NCBI RefSeq assembly: GCF_023343835.1
Contig: NC_064437.1
Span: forward strand, 57,176,972 to 57,240,971
DNA from: Lagopus muta
Taxonomy: Eukaryota > Chordata > Aves > Galliformes > Phasianidae
DNA: 64,000 bases
Direction of reading: 5' to 3'
In this document: piece after piece, positions 12,301 through 24,100 of the stretch
How positions within the stretch are numbered: the stretch's first letter is position 1
How the letters are laid out: every line of letters starts with the position of its first letter
Program-made: the position numbers and the translations under genes
The notes under the pieces: model-generated
Seen by the model: only the letters and a program-made list of their open reading frames with translations
Told to the model about the DNA's origin: nothing
The model's database searches: none

Positions 12301-14219
12301 TAAAAAGCAAAGTATCTCATTTTTTTGCCAGAGAAGAGCAAGGAACTGTCTAATCATGTTCTGAGCTAATTGAAGAAATCAAACAGTGTCCTTCTATTCT
12401 GTAGAGAGCCAAAACAGGTGCCAGGCTAGGATGAGCCCTTCTTACAACAAACTCATTATCTTTTTCTGCACAGAGAAGCAAGACAGGGACTTGAAACTAA
12501 TGGCCTCCGCCTTTAACTTCTAGAATGGAACGTTGAAGATCATTGATAGGAAGAAAAATATATTTAAACTTGCACAAGGAGAATACATTGCTCCAGAGAA
12601 GATAGAAAATGTCTATATCAGAAGTGTTGCTGTAGCCCAAGTCTTCGTACATGGGGAAAGCCTGAGGGTAAGTAATATTAAGAATGAGCATCCTGTAAGA
12701 TTCCTCCCACATTGAGTTCTGGAAGATCAGAGCACAAACATTAAAGTATACCAGTGCTTGAAGACGATTTGTTCCCGACAACATAATGCTAATAGAAATA
12801 TTCTGTCTACAACCTTCCCTTTTTTATGCTAAAGAAATCTTGGTATCAAGTTGCAAGTTGGGTAAAGGTTAATTACGTACTTGTATGGGATTAATATGTC
12901 ATGTGAGCTCTGTGCAGTTGCTCTACAATTTTACCAGTGAGTAATATTTGCTGCAGTGGTTAGTGCAGAACAAACTGCACGAGCACTTTGACTGCTATGT
13001 ATGGGGATGTAGATCTAGCTTGGTATATATTGTTAACTATCAAGTTCTCACACAGACAATCCCAATAACTCCATGTCTGTCCTACTTCTATTTGTTTTCA
13101 GTCTTGTCTAATAGGTATAGTGGTTCCTGATGCTGAGACACTTCCAGAATTTGCAGCAAAACTGGGTGTAAAGGGTTCCTATGAAGATACCTGCAAAAAT
13201 CCAGTGAGTGGCCTCACCTTTTCAGTGGGTCATAGGTAGATTTTTAAAATTATTTTTTAAATTCTGAAGTCCAATCATGCATTGCCTTGGCTTCATTTTT
13301 TGCCCACCTTTTTATAAATTAAACTGGCTTAATGCTGTGTGAAACATGCAAATGTCCTTAAAGTAGAAGATGGAACTAATAAAGATGTTCCTGGAAGTTT
13401 CAAGGACTATAACTTCTTTTTTTCCAGTGAGAAGATATTCATGTTCTTGTCATGGTGTTAATGTGAGAAATGTTGAATGCTGAAATACATACACATATTA
13501 CAAATATTACAAATACATATTCTTGCCAACCTCCCTTCTCTCTGACTGGGCAATGATTGTGTCCTGAGCCAATTACCAAATGGTAGCTTTACCCACACTG
13601 TTCCTGTCTCTTCCAGGCAGTGAAGAAAGCTATTTTAGAAGATCTGGTTAGACTGGGGAAAGCAGCTGGCCTTAAGTCCTTTGAACAAGTGAGTACTTTC
13701 AAATCCTGCTTGTCACAAGTACCTGTATTGCTAACACAATGGCTGGGAAGTCTGTATTCTTGCTGGAATGGGACCTAAGACAGCTGCTTGGGACAACTGA
13801 ATGCAATAGGCATTAAAACATTGGCCAGTTACCTGTCTGTTGACCAAGAGGCAGATGGATGCTTGGGGCAACAGATGCAATTGCTATGGAATTAAATGCA
13901 AGTTTCCCACAGGTTGACTCTCAGTCAGGAGTTTAACTCCTGCATCAGAGAAGCAATTTAGTTACTAGCGCTCTTAAGACTGAATTGTTGTCCTAAGCTT
14001 GAGAAGGCTGGGAAGAGCTGTTGCTTATGCTCCATGTAATACTGTAAGCGTCACTTGTGAAACTGTATTCTTTTATAGGTTAAAGACCTGTACATACACA
14101 CAGAGCTGTTCTCTGTAGAAAATGGACTCTTGACACCAACACTGAAGGCAAAGAGAGCAGAGCTTGTTAAAGTCTTCCAGAAGCAGATTGAAGCCCTCTA
14201 TTCAAGTATGCAGGAATAA
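3392..14219 (+). CDS. ACSL5: Long-chain acyl-CoA synthetase 5, complete, 20 coding exons, 683 aa
   Basis: This enzyme activates long-chain fatty acids to acyl-CoA (ATP + CoA, releasing AMP + PPi) at the ER and mitochondrial outer membrane. Coding exons: 3392-3547, 4111-4219, 4879-4943, 5022-5123, 5457-5556, 6791-6969, 8052-8084, 8307-8358, 8911-8984, 9422-9499, 9773-9907, 10344-10478, 10557-10652, 11203-11275, 11798-11886, 11965-12081, 12524-12667, 13102-13203, 13617-13688, 14079-14219. All introns are GT-AG and phases join into one open frame of 2052 nt, giving 683 aa, which is the human ACSL5 length. A hydrophobic segment at about residues 13-32 is the membrane anchor. The ATP-binding P-loop TSGTTGNPKG is at 261-270, split between exons 8 and 9. 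YGQTE is at 443-447. The fatty acyl-CoA synthetase signature runs from DGWLHTGD (518-525) through DRKKN (539-543), with KLAQGEY nearby. The start ATG has A at -3 and precedes the anchor. The N-terminus and length favour ACSL5 over ACSL1 or ACSL6, and the neighbouring ZDHHC6 and VTI1A agree. No frameshift or missing motif was seen. Confidence 0.96.
7226..7624 (+). mobile_element. CR1 LINE 3' fragment in ACSL5 intron 6
   Basis: The sequence follows the CR1 3' end on the + strand: GAGGAGAAGCTGAAGGAACT, AAGAGGAGGCTCAGGGGAGA, GGCCTCAAGTTGTGCCAGGG, GGAACAGGCTGCTCAGGGAG, then ATGATCTTGGATG and two copies of the terminal octamer ATTCTATG at 7609-7624. The octamers mark the intact 3' end. The 5' part is truncated, as usual for CR1. 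The open frames on both strands at 7309-7540 are inside this element and are not genes. Confidence 0.9.
11763..11788. repeat. Short (GTTT)n tract
   Basis: Repeated GTTT/TTTG units lie just upstream of the acceptor of ACSL5 coding exon 15 (exon start 11798) and probably form part of its polypyrimidine tract. The repeat length is expected to vary between individuals. Confidence 0.7.
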
Positions 14220-15370
14220 GTGACTTATTTAAATTATACTTCATGGAGTATCTAAACAAATCTGTAACACTATGTGACCTCTGGAGAACACAAGCTTGTG
14301 TGGAGGGGAGCAAGGAGAACTTAAATATATTGTTTCTGGCATCCTATGAAAAATGACTTTCAGATGAAGACGGCTACATCTGACTGGCAATGCCCAGTCT
14401 TGCAGGGCTGAGCACAGAATCTCCAGGCTGAGCTAGAACTTCCATTTCCTTGGGCTGTGAATGAAGCACACACACAGCCACTGAAGAGCCTCAGCCTTTA
14501 CAAGGCAGCTGTTTTCTTGCTCCAACTGTAACCTCCATTCTGAACTTCTGTGGCTTAATCTGCAATCAGACTAAACTCTTTCATGCAGTTGTGTTGTGGG
14601 TGGGGGGAGGAGCAAAGTGGTTCACAAAGAAAGTGCAGGAAGAAAACGCTTCAGTTTTCCCTCAGGATGGTAAAGCTTCTTCAGTGCACCGGTCTCAACT
14701 TGAGCTGTGACAATATGAATAGGAGCTTAACATCTGCTCAGCAATAACAAAGTGAATTTCCCTGCTCCTAGCCTTGGACTGCACCCCTGTAGGTTGTTTT
14801 TAATGAAAGTGTGATTAGTCTGATATAAAATGGTTAATGAAATACGTGTCTAAACCAAACATGATTCATGCTTTAGAAGGCACTGGTTCAGATTTTTTGT
14901 TTTTTTAGTACATGTTCTCAAATGCAACGGCTGTTATAAAGCCAGTACAGTTACAAACTTATGAGCCTAGTAACTCAAACTCTTCAACTTCTCAAGGTTA
15001 TAAAATGCGATAAATTGCAACTGTAAACTCAAACCAAAGCCTGTGTGGGTAATTTGTTTCTTTGTGACAAAAAGAATTTCAGCTGCAGCCTTACTGCTGT
15101 CTGGTCATGGATAGCTTCCTTCAGCCATTGTGCTGTAGCTAACTTGTTTCCTGAGCTGTCATGGCTTGGCTGCAGCTCCAGCAGCATGAGGCAATAAGAT
15201 AGGGCAAGACAAGATGCTGCTCCTCTTATCAGCTCTCCTTTCCTTCTAGTAAGGCAATATATGTCAAAGCCTTCAGGATAAGCTCATTCCTCTCGCTCAG
15301 CTTGTCCTATAATAAATTAAATGCAATGCCTTATTTTAAGGCAAAATAAACCTCATTAGTTTCTTTAGAA
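14220..15370 (+). other. ACSL5: ACSL5 3' UTR (approximate) with candidate poly(A) signals
   Basis: Non-coding sequence follows the TAA stop at 14217-14219. Two AATAAA hexamers are at 15311-15316 and 15345-15350, which would give a 3' UTR of about 1.1 kb. A further AATAAA at 15895-region scale was not found before one at 16895-16900, which could serve a longer form. The end point is inferred from hexamers only. Confidence 0.5.
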
Positions 15371-17620
15371 AACTACTTAGGCAAGCAAGTACTGTCATTC
15401 TCTATCTTTAGAAATATTTATGGGGTTCACAGAGTTAAGCCAATCTTCTAATGCTTTCTTTCTGTTCTTGTAGTAGTTTGGATCAGTTTGCTTTTTTTCT
15501 TTTAAAGGTAATGCAACTCTAAGAATGTAACATAGAGGGATGGTTTTCTATATCAGCTCTCCTTCTCTGACAGATTATTACAGCTAGTGCCTGTTCCTCT
15601 TGGTATTTAAGATGTTTTTGGTTAGACATTTGAAAGCAACCGGTAGGCTTGTTGGTCAGGAAATAACCAGCCTTTGCTGTGAAACATCTGAAGCTTTAAT
15701 TAATAATAATTGGCTCTTGTTTCAGTCTAAGCTCAGTTCTGTTTCTGGTCTACGTCCAAAGACCTTGATGTTTTCACATAACTGTTGTGTCAATACGCAC
15801 ATTCCACGTGATTCTTAACTTCAGAGTATAAAGACCCAGAATCTGGAACAAATGTAACTAACTGTGCTGCATGTTTCCTTAAAGCAAAATGACTTAAAAA
15901 TTGCTGATGCCTCAATCTTTTGGCTGATGTTGGACTGGTGAGAATGGAAGGCAAACCAGAGAAAAGAAATATAAACTTAAAATGGCTGTGGGCTCTGATG
16001 AGCAACTCAGCTGGGGGCAGTAAATCTACTGCAACTGAGATCTGTATCAACTTGAGGCTGAATGCTTCTGCTGCAGCATCTGGAAAGTACTTTGTTCATT
16101 TTATCAATTGAAACTTCCCCACCAAGATCACTTTGGAAGTTGAAACCCTGCACGCTGTTGTGCCTTCAACTGGCAGCGTTCATGAACCAGTGCTTCCTTC
16201 AGCTTAAAGAGAGCTCTTCAATCTTTTTGAAGAGAAATTGCAGCTGTAATGAAAGAAGTAAAACAAAAAACATGTACTTTACAGTCCATTTTAGACTGTT
16301 TAGAATAGAATATAGAATCATTAAGACTAGAAAAATACTTCTAAGATCATCAAGTCCAATCATCAACTCATTCTGGAACAAATCTCCTGGGCATGTTATG
16401 GTTCAGTGTGGAGCAATGTTGGTGTGCAAAATTCTGCTCCAGTTCTGCTCTGATGCTCTTCAAGCACAAAATAATATTCAGTCATATAAGCAAACCAGTT
16501 TAAAAAATTTCACCCCACCACTCCCAATAGCTAACATTCAACCGTGATCATTAGTGCTATCCACTTGTTTCTATTACACTACTAATTACTGTCAATATAG
16601 ATAGCAGCTGTTTTGTCATTGCACAGTCAAGTTCAACAGCTCCTCAGCTGGAAGACAAGTTTATTCTGGTCATCTTTCTTTGGCTCTAGACTTCAGAGAT
16701 GCAGAACAGAAAACATTCCAGTTAAGACTAAGACCGTAAACCATGCAGTTTACAAGCCTTCATAGTAATGTCTTCTCACATTCCAAAACAGCACAGAATT
16801 TACCTTTTTGCTGTATTCTCATCTCAGCCCTTGCTAACAGGGAAACTAGAAGTGTAACATATTCCTATGCCACTAAAGAATAGCGCTTCTAGAAAATAAA
16901 GTGTTGTGATTTCAAGAGGGAAAAGCAACCTGCTTGCAGAATACTGAAACTGAATCTAGTCCCCTATTACCACAGCTCAGAAACAACCTAAGATTATGGC
17001 TCACCACCAGCAGTAATGCACAGAAGGCTGGAAGTTAAAAAACAACAACAAAAAAGCCTGGGTAGTGCTAGAGGTAAACAGCCTCAGCAGCAGCACAGAG
17101 TACCAGTTCTGGCTTGTCTGTTATGTAGTTATTTCTGTATACACTTAACACTGTCTTGAGACAACTTATGCAGGTGGAGATAAACCAGGTGTTAGTTTAG
17201 AATAGTCATTTACAAAAACTCCCAACTTCTGATATGGAACTAGTCTAAGCCACGTGCTGTACTTTACATTTCAAAATCTTTCAGCTGGTACAGGTAATTT
17301 TTTTTTTTAAAGGTCTTCTTTCTAATAATCCATACCAGACACTACATAAAAATGTTTTAGCAAAGGCATTCATCACTTAGTGACTAGACTTGCAGAAGTT
17401 TTCTCTCTTGGAACTAGTGCTTCTTTTCAGCCTAAGATGGATCAGTCCCTTGGATAAAAGCTCTTATTTCAAAGACAGCAGAGGTTAGTTGACTTCTTAT
17501 TGCAAGAGCTGTAGTCTTTCCAGTTTAGAAAACCACTTCTGAAATACTTTCTTCCCAATCAATACACCTTTCCGTGCCCATAAGCAAGTTCTTATAAGAT
17601 CTAAGAACAATTAAATCCAC
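15371..17620. other. Intergenic region between convergent ACSL5 and ZDHHC6
   Basis: AT-rich sequence with no recognised exon. Open frames at 15600-16547 have no family resemblance and part of one overlaps a CR1 fragment at 16301-16372. Both flanking genes transcribe toward this stretch, so it should hold their termination regions. Confidence 0.55.
16301..16372 (-). mobile_element. CR1 LINE 3' end fragment, minus orientation
   Basis: TAGAATATAGAATCATTAAG followed by a degraded form of the CR1 tail (CTAAGATCATCAAGTCCAAT) is the reverse complement of a CR1 3' end. Similarity fades after about 16372, although a more diverged part may run further to the right. Confidence 0.75.
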
Positions 17621-17624
17621 AAGT

Positions 17625-18108
17625 AAATATGAACGTATTATTTATTTGAGGTGGATAATTCACATCATTAAAAGTCACGAGTAACAAATCTAATCTTGAA
17701 TTTGAATTAGAGATTTATTTTGTGTTGTTCAGGGGGCAGCTTCAAAGAAAGCAAAATATGAGAGATATGTAACAAGCATCACAACAGATGCAGTTGTGGG
17801 AAAAAAAAAACTAAAAGATGGCTGCTCAGAATGCAGTTTAAACAGCAGAAAGAAAAGAAACCTGATTTGGGATGAGAAAAATCCATCTTGAAGGCAATCC
17901 ACTGAATGGCTTCTTCAGTTATTTATTGTCAAAAAAAGAATGCAAACCATGGCACAGGAATATTTAACCCTCTCAACTGCAAGGAAAAGAAAATCTTGCT
18001 CCAACATAGTCATTGCATAAGTCCAAAGTAATACAGAAAATTTCAAGTAAAGGATTATGGTCCGAAGTAAAAAACTCCATTTCTTATTAAAAAAAAAAAA
18101 AGAGAAGG
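17625..18108 (-). other. ZDHHC6: ZDHHC6 3' UTR (approximate) with candidate poly(A) signals
   Basis: Reading the minus strand past the ZDHHC6 stop (18109-18111), AATAAA hexamers occur as TTTATT on the + strand at 17922-17927, 17714-17719 and 17641-17646. The last would give a 3' UTR of nearly 0.5 kb. Which one is used cannot be told from the sequence. Confidence 0.4.
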
Positions 18109-21100
18109 CTATCTGCTTTTCTTCTCTCCATCCACTGGTTGATCCGTTTCAGAGTCAGATTGGCATTTTTCCACACATTTCCTAGGGAACCAGCCTCGAT
18201 CTCTTATTCCACCTTGAGATACGGAAAGTTACATTAACTTGGAACAAAGTACAACCCACTATTTAAGATAAACACAGGACCGAAAGAGACACCAAGAAAA
18301 TACCGGATTTATTTTCTTATCCAAGGCAGCATATAGAAGTCACCCCTAACTTATTTGTCCAAGGATGCATGGAGCCTCTCACCTGTTTCCATACATCTCC
18401 AATATTTCCCAGTACTGTACTTTCCTTGCTATTAGACAATCTTTTCTCACACCCAATGTGAATCTTTTACAATTCCTCTTCTACTTATAAACACAGGAAG
18501 CAGCTAACAACCTGCTCTACAACAAACCTTAATGCAACTGATGTCTGTTTGTACATACCCTGGCTATCTGCTATCTTTTTCCTCTCCAGTTAAGGAACCC
18601 AAATTCTTTCAGCTTCTTCACATAGGTCTAATTTTCTAGCGCTCCAAATATTCTCATTGTTTCCCACTCAATCCTCTACAGCTGATCTTCCCTTTTCTGG
18701 AGATGTAGCAAGATGTTTGCTTGTGTCATTACTTCAGCCAAATTTCTGAAAACCTTAAGTGGGATGGAAGGATTACTTCATGCATTTGTGAAGCTAGATG
18801 CTTCCTCTTTTTGTGAATGTTGACTCATCCTAAGATTATGGTTGTCTACTTTTCCCCCTAAAAGAACTGCTACTTAATCATTATTTTTTCCACCTTTCTT
18901 TATGAAGCTAGTTATTCCTGCCTGTTTATGGCGTTTTGCTATGCAGTGTTAACAAATCTCATGATATTTGTAAAGTCCAGTTCTCCAAAGTGCTAATGAT
19001 ATTTTGAGTTCTCATCCAGACTTTCAATATGTACAAAGTCTTTCATCCAGACTTCGTTTCACATGCAAAGTTAAAAAAAAAAAAAAAAAGACTATTTACC
19101 ACAGATACCTCCTCCTAACCTTCACAATATGAACTACTATTATACTCATTTCAGTGACTTGTTTATGTTTGGTGTTTGAAAACACTCCCAGCTCATGGAG
19201 GCATCCAGCTTCCCATGAGAAGCATGGATGGTTTCAACATAGAGACTGCTGGGCTCCTCTCTTTTGCCAACAAGAAACATACATGCAATGCATTCACAGC
19301 TGTTTGGAAAATGTAAACCAAATGTAAAGACTGTGGATGTGGCTTTAAAGAGAAGAGGGGCTAATGCTATTAAAGTAAGTCATTCTACATTTTGAGAACT
19401 GAATACATGATACTCATGTTTCTATCCAGAAGCTAGACAGCTGTAAAGTTGATTTGCAACTTTTTAACAGAAAAAAAATGAAAATAACTGTTTCATACCA
19501 TCAACAGCCGAGTTAAGAATCTTCTCACCATACATCCAGTGTCTAAAGAAAGCATAACAGGTAATTAGATGCCAGCACTCATCTCAATATTGCTTTTAAC
19601 AAAAGAGAAAGTGTAGAACCACTAACTTTAAGCCTCTTGTGGCTAAAATCAGATCCCCTTTACTCAGTGCAATTCTAGGTTCTTCAGTACATGGTGTTGT
19701 GAAGAATGTTTTAACACCTTTAGTCACAGGGCAGCAGACACCACTGTAATCTTCTATGGCTCGATACCGCACCTACAAATATGAACAGAACATGGCAATG
19801 TATTACACTGTGGAGCTATGGCCTTGCTGAGTGTTTTGTACCGAAAATCACTTAAAGCATCCCATTAGATTTGAGCATAAATGACCACTGCTGTGAAAGA
19901 GACTCAAAATTCCAGATTAACTGCTTGACAACTAAGCACTGAGTCATCTTTATTATTAGGAAACTAACGAGTAAATGCAAAGGAAGCTAAATTTTAAGTT
20001 TAATTAAGCAGAGGTTACAGAACACTTTGTGTGGAAACACAAAGCCTTTGTTAATTGCTAGGTTTAAAAATGAAAAGAAACAGTATCAGTGATTACTTAC
20101 ATTTAGTTATAAGGAAATTCCTAAGTGACGTCAGATCAGAAACATCACAAATACTTACACTTCTTACTCGCTTGTCTGCTTTCTGCTTCAGTTGCTCTAT
20201 CTATAAATGATCATATATAAAAAATTAGGTGGTGTTTGAGAGGACGTATGTGTATTCAGCACAAAATGAAGTACTGAAATCATTAAACTCAGGGAAATGT
20301 ATTTAGCACTTAAAAGCACTCATAAAAGCATGTCAGCCTATCAAAAATGGCAGAAAATCTGACAGAACTCATGCTTCTTAGTCTATTCTAGTTACTTTAA
20401 AATCATTATCGCAGAGGAAGGCAGGGGATACTGGGGAAGATTAACCTGAGATAACATCCAAGATAATTACCGTCAGACTGTACCGATGACAGCCTTCTCT
20501 CACCGGCCAGTCCAGGCCATCTCCCTCAGGAATCCCAGACCACGTAAACACTTGCTTGAAGTTCTTCCATTTACTTCCCATATCATATGGAAAAATAAAG
20601 GTTTCATCTGTTTGGTAGTACTGGATTCTATCTTTGGCCTGGAAATAAAGAAATGCAGCACATAAAACATCTTAGGAACTATAGTTGACCAGCAAATACT
20701 AAGGAGGCCAGGTCATAGGCCCTGTGGATCTATGAGTCCCAAAGGTGACCATTTTGGGACAAGAGTAGTAAATTCCCACACTAACCTAGGCTTTTAAAAC
20801 TACTTGCAACTAGATGATATAACTGTAGCATTTAGAATTTGTGGTTTTGTTTGTATTCCTGATTCACTCTGTTTAACAGCAGAGTCACTTGGCTATAGTT
20901 CTGACCAATCCATTCCAAGCCTTAATTTTATTTTATGCCTTTTTAAAAGGCTTATGTCTAACTATTTCTCAGTTAAACACAAAGATTCCCACAACTCAGA
21001 ATTTTTTGCTTAACGACTGCAAACATAATTCGATACTTAGAGTGTTTAGCTCACTTCAAAGAACTGAGTGTAACGGCATGCTTTAAATATTACATTTTCT

Positions 21101-24100
21101 TATTAGTGAATGCTCCATTCTTTCAGTTATAGTGACATCTAGTGGAACAATGGAAGAATTTGTTCTATGTTGCAGTAGTATTGTTTATAAAACACATATA
21201 CATACATATTGTAGTGTGTGTTGAGTCTTCAGAAATGATATATTAGCAGTCTATATTTGACAGAAATTTCTACAGATTATTCCACATTTAATTATATAGT
21301 TGTAACAGAGTTTCAGTGTTCAATTACTCAAAGGTCTACAGACTATGACACAGCTAAGGTAGACAATGGACAAAGAGAAAGCAGTGCAATATCTAGGTAC
21401 TCATAAATGCTCAAGATCCTACTGATAATCTGACACAGAACAAGAAGAAAAAATAATAACAAAATGTTTGTTTGTAACTTGGTGGCAGAGAAGTATTTTC
21501 TTAAGTCAACTTTTGCATGCTGTACTTCTTTTGAAAAATACTGTGAAATCCTCTGGTGATACAGACATCAATGAGAAATTTCAGAAGATGAGACGAGCCA
21601 TCTCATTGATTTTTAGGACTTCTTTTAAAATGGAAGAAAATCTCCCAAGTTTAATCAGTGTATGGGAGCTGCTGAATCATGGCCTGAACCTCTGATTGAT
21701 CACCTGAGGTGAGCCATGAGTCAAACCTGGGAGCACAGGTGAAGGCAATTCACCTGTGCTGCCAGAAGGGGTGGAGCCTGGCTCCATCTCTCCTAGACCC
21801 ATTTAAGAGCTGACTACCAGTAAGAAAGGATCTCTTCCAGAGATCTCTTCTCTGGAGTTTTGCAGCAAACCAAGGATATGGGTGAGTACTCTATTCATTC
21901 TCTTTTGTGTAATAACCTGCTTAGCTAAACTCTCTGGTATATTCCATAATTGTAACATCTGTATGTTCATTGATTATACAGTCAAGAAGTAGGAAGCAAA
22001 GAAAATCATGGGCCCTGAATAAGCCATTTAGAATGGGTATGGAAGTCAAACAATTAAAGATAGACAAAACTACTTAGTAGAAACAATAACAGCTTAAGTT
22101 ACAAATGGAAAAAAAAATTCCAATTTTCCAGGTAGATAAGCAAAGTCCCCTAAAAACAAGTGCTTTTCTAGGGTCACCCTGAAGTCCTCATATTAAATGA
22201 GTGTTACAGTGACACCTTTGGTTCAAATCTGGACAGGTGGAGCAAAAAATTAATAGATAAAAAGAATAAACTTCGTTAACAACACAGAACAAGTCTACTG
22301 GAGTAAAAGCCTACCTTTTCTTCAATCCAGGACTCGATTGAAGTTTTGTTTGTCAAAATGACTTTCATCTAAATTAAATAAAAGCGTTAGATGTATTATT
22401 TCCTGCAGAAATACATTAGCTAGGCAAAGAAAACTTCATTTGACAAGCTAGATTTAACTCTGAACAACAGAACAACTACTTATAAGCTTAACCAAACCAT
22501 GAAACGTTCAGAATGAATATTCAGCATAGATGCATGGTAATGCTATCATCCAGAATTACACACTTGGAAAGATACCAATATATAATATTATATAATAATA
22601 TAATATTTCAGTTTATGCTAAGATTGTGGGGTGGTTGTTTTTTTTTTTTTTCATTCCAAAGATCTCAAACGTTTCAAGCAATGTGCCAGGCACCCTTATT
22701 CCTATTTTCACAGACAGGGACAAGATTCCCCAAAAGTATTGGGTATTTTGCCTTTTCTAGAACAGGATTTACACAGCACATCTCATCTTTTCTTCTTCTA
22801 TTAGATTTCCACTACAAAGTTCTAAGGAGGAAAAAGCAACTAAAAAATCTTGAGTAACACAGCTACATAAGCTCTAAACAAATGTTCCTATCACAATTCT
22901 GAATTCTGCTTCTGCCCTGCAGTCCATACCAGTAACAAAAGAGGTGCAAGTCCCATCTTTTAACTTGTTTCTAGCAGAAGCCATAAGCTTACCTGAATAA
23001 TAAACAGCATACCAACAGCAATTGTTGTTCCTAATGCCAGTCCTAAGGCAAATAAAGATGCAGCAAATGCAGACAGTCCAAAGGGAATAATGGTTCGAGG
23101 GTCTCTTTTGGCTGCACTCATATCAATTTTTACAGAACTCCACCCAAAAGATATCTGCAAAGGGAAAGCATTCTTGTTCAGGTCTGAAACATAACAACTG
23201 CTGAAATCAAACTAGTTACCGATAAGTAATCTGAAGGTGTCTGCTCAACCTCTGATAGGCTCATAATGCAAGTGGGGTAGATAAAATTTTGTATGTATCT
23301 ACTTTTGTTTATATATATAAATATTTAAGTAAAATGCTTTATATTTATATATACATATAAAAGTTTTCTTGTTCTAATTTTTCCTCTTCGTTCTTTGTTG
23401 AAAACTAAACCTGAATTGCTACGTAGCAAATTCCACCACAAACTAGGCCTAAAATCTGCAGCAAAAATCCACACTACAGAACACACTCAACAGTTTGAGA
23501 GAAAACACGTGCATGGCTCAGTATCTATTTTCAATGGAAATGCTACAGGTTTTCCTCTGAAAGCTTCTGCAAGTAGCAGTTTGCACTGTTACTGCTCTGC
23601 AAACACAGCACAGAGCTGTTATCTGTTAGACTGAGTTAATGTCTTCAAGCTTTTCGATGCAACCGCAAAGGTTAAAAATCAAAGATCAAAATCTTAACCA
23701 TAGATCTGGAACGAGGGATGTATTCCACAAGAAGCTTTCCTAATTGTTCTGTTAATTTTTCTACTTTTAAAACAAATTCAACATAATTTATTTGTGGCTC
23801 CCAAGATATATTATATCATGTTCTCCTTGAAGAAAATGATACAATTCTAAACAGTGAAAAGCAGAAGATAAATAGCACTTAACTTGTGGTAAAGTATAAC
23901 ACATGATATGTTCTACTCATAATCAGTGTTCAGTCAGCACAAAGCTCTAGCAAACTCTCTGTGGCTATGACAAGCAACTGGAGGGAAAAAAATGGGGGGG
24001 GTGGAGGAAGAACCAAACATTTTTTTGAATCCCTCGCCTAATACTGAACATTCTTCTCAAAATGCAAAGAGCAAAACAGCACACATTGAAAGAACAAAAA

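Noticed and set aside
16062-16547. 161-codon + frame between ACSL5 and ZDHHC6
   Set aside because: It crosses an antisense CR1 fragment, lacks family resemblance and has no splice or promoter context.
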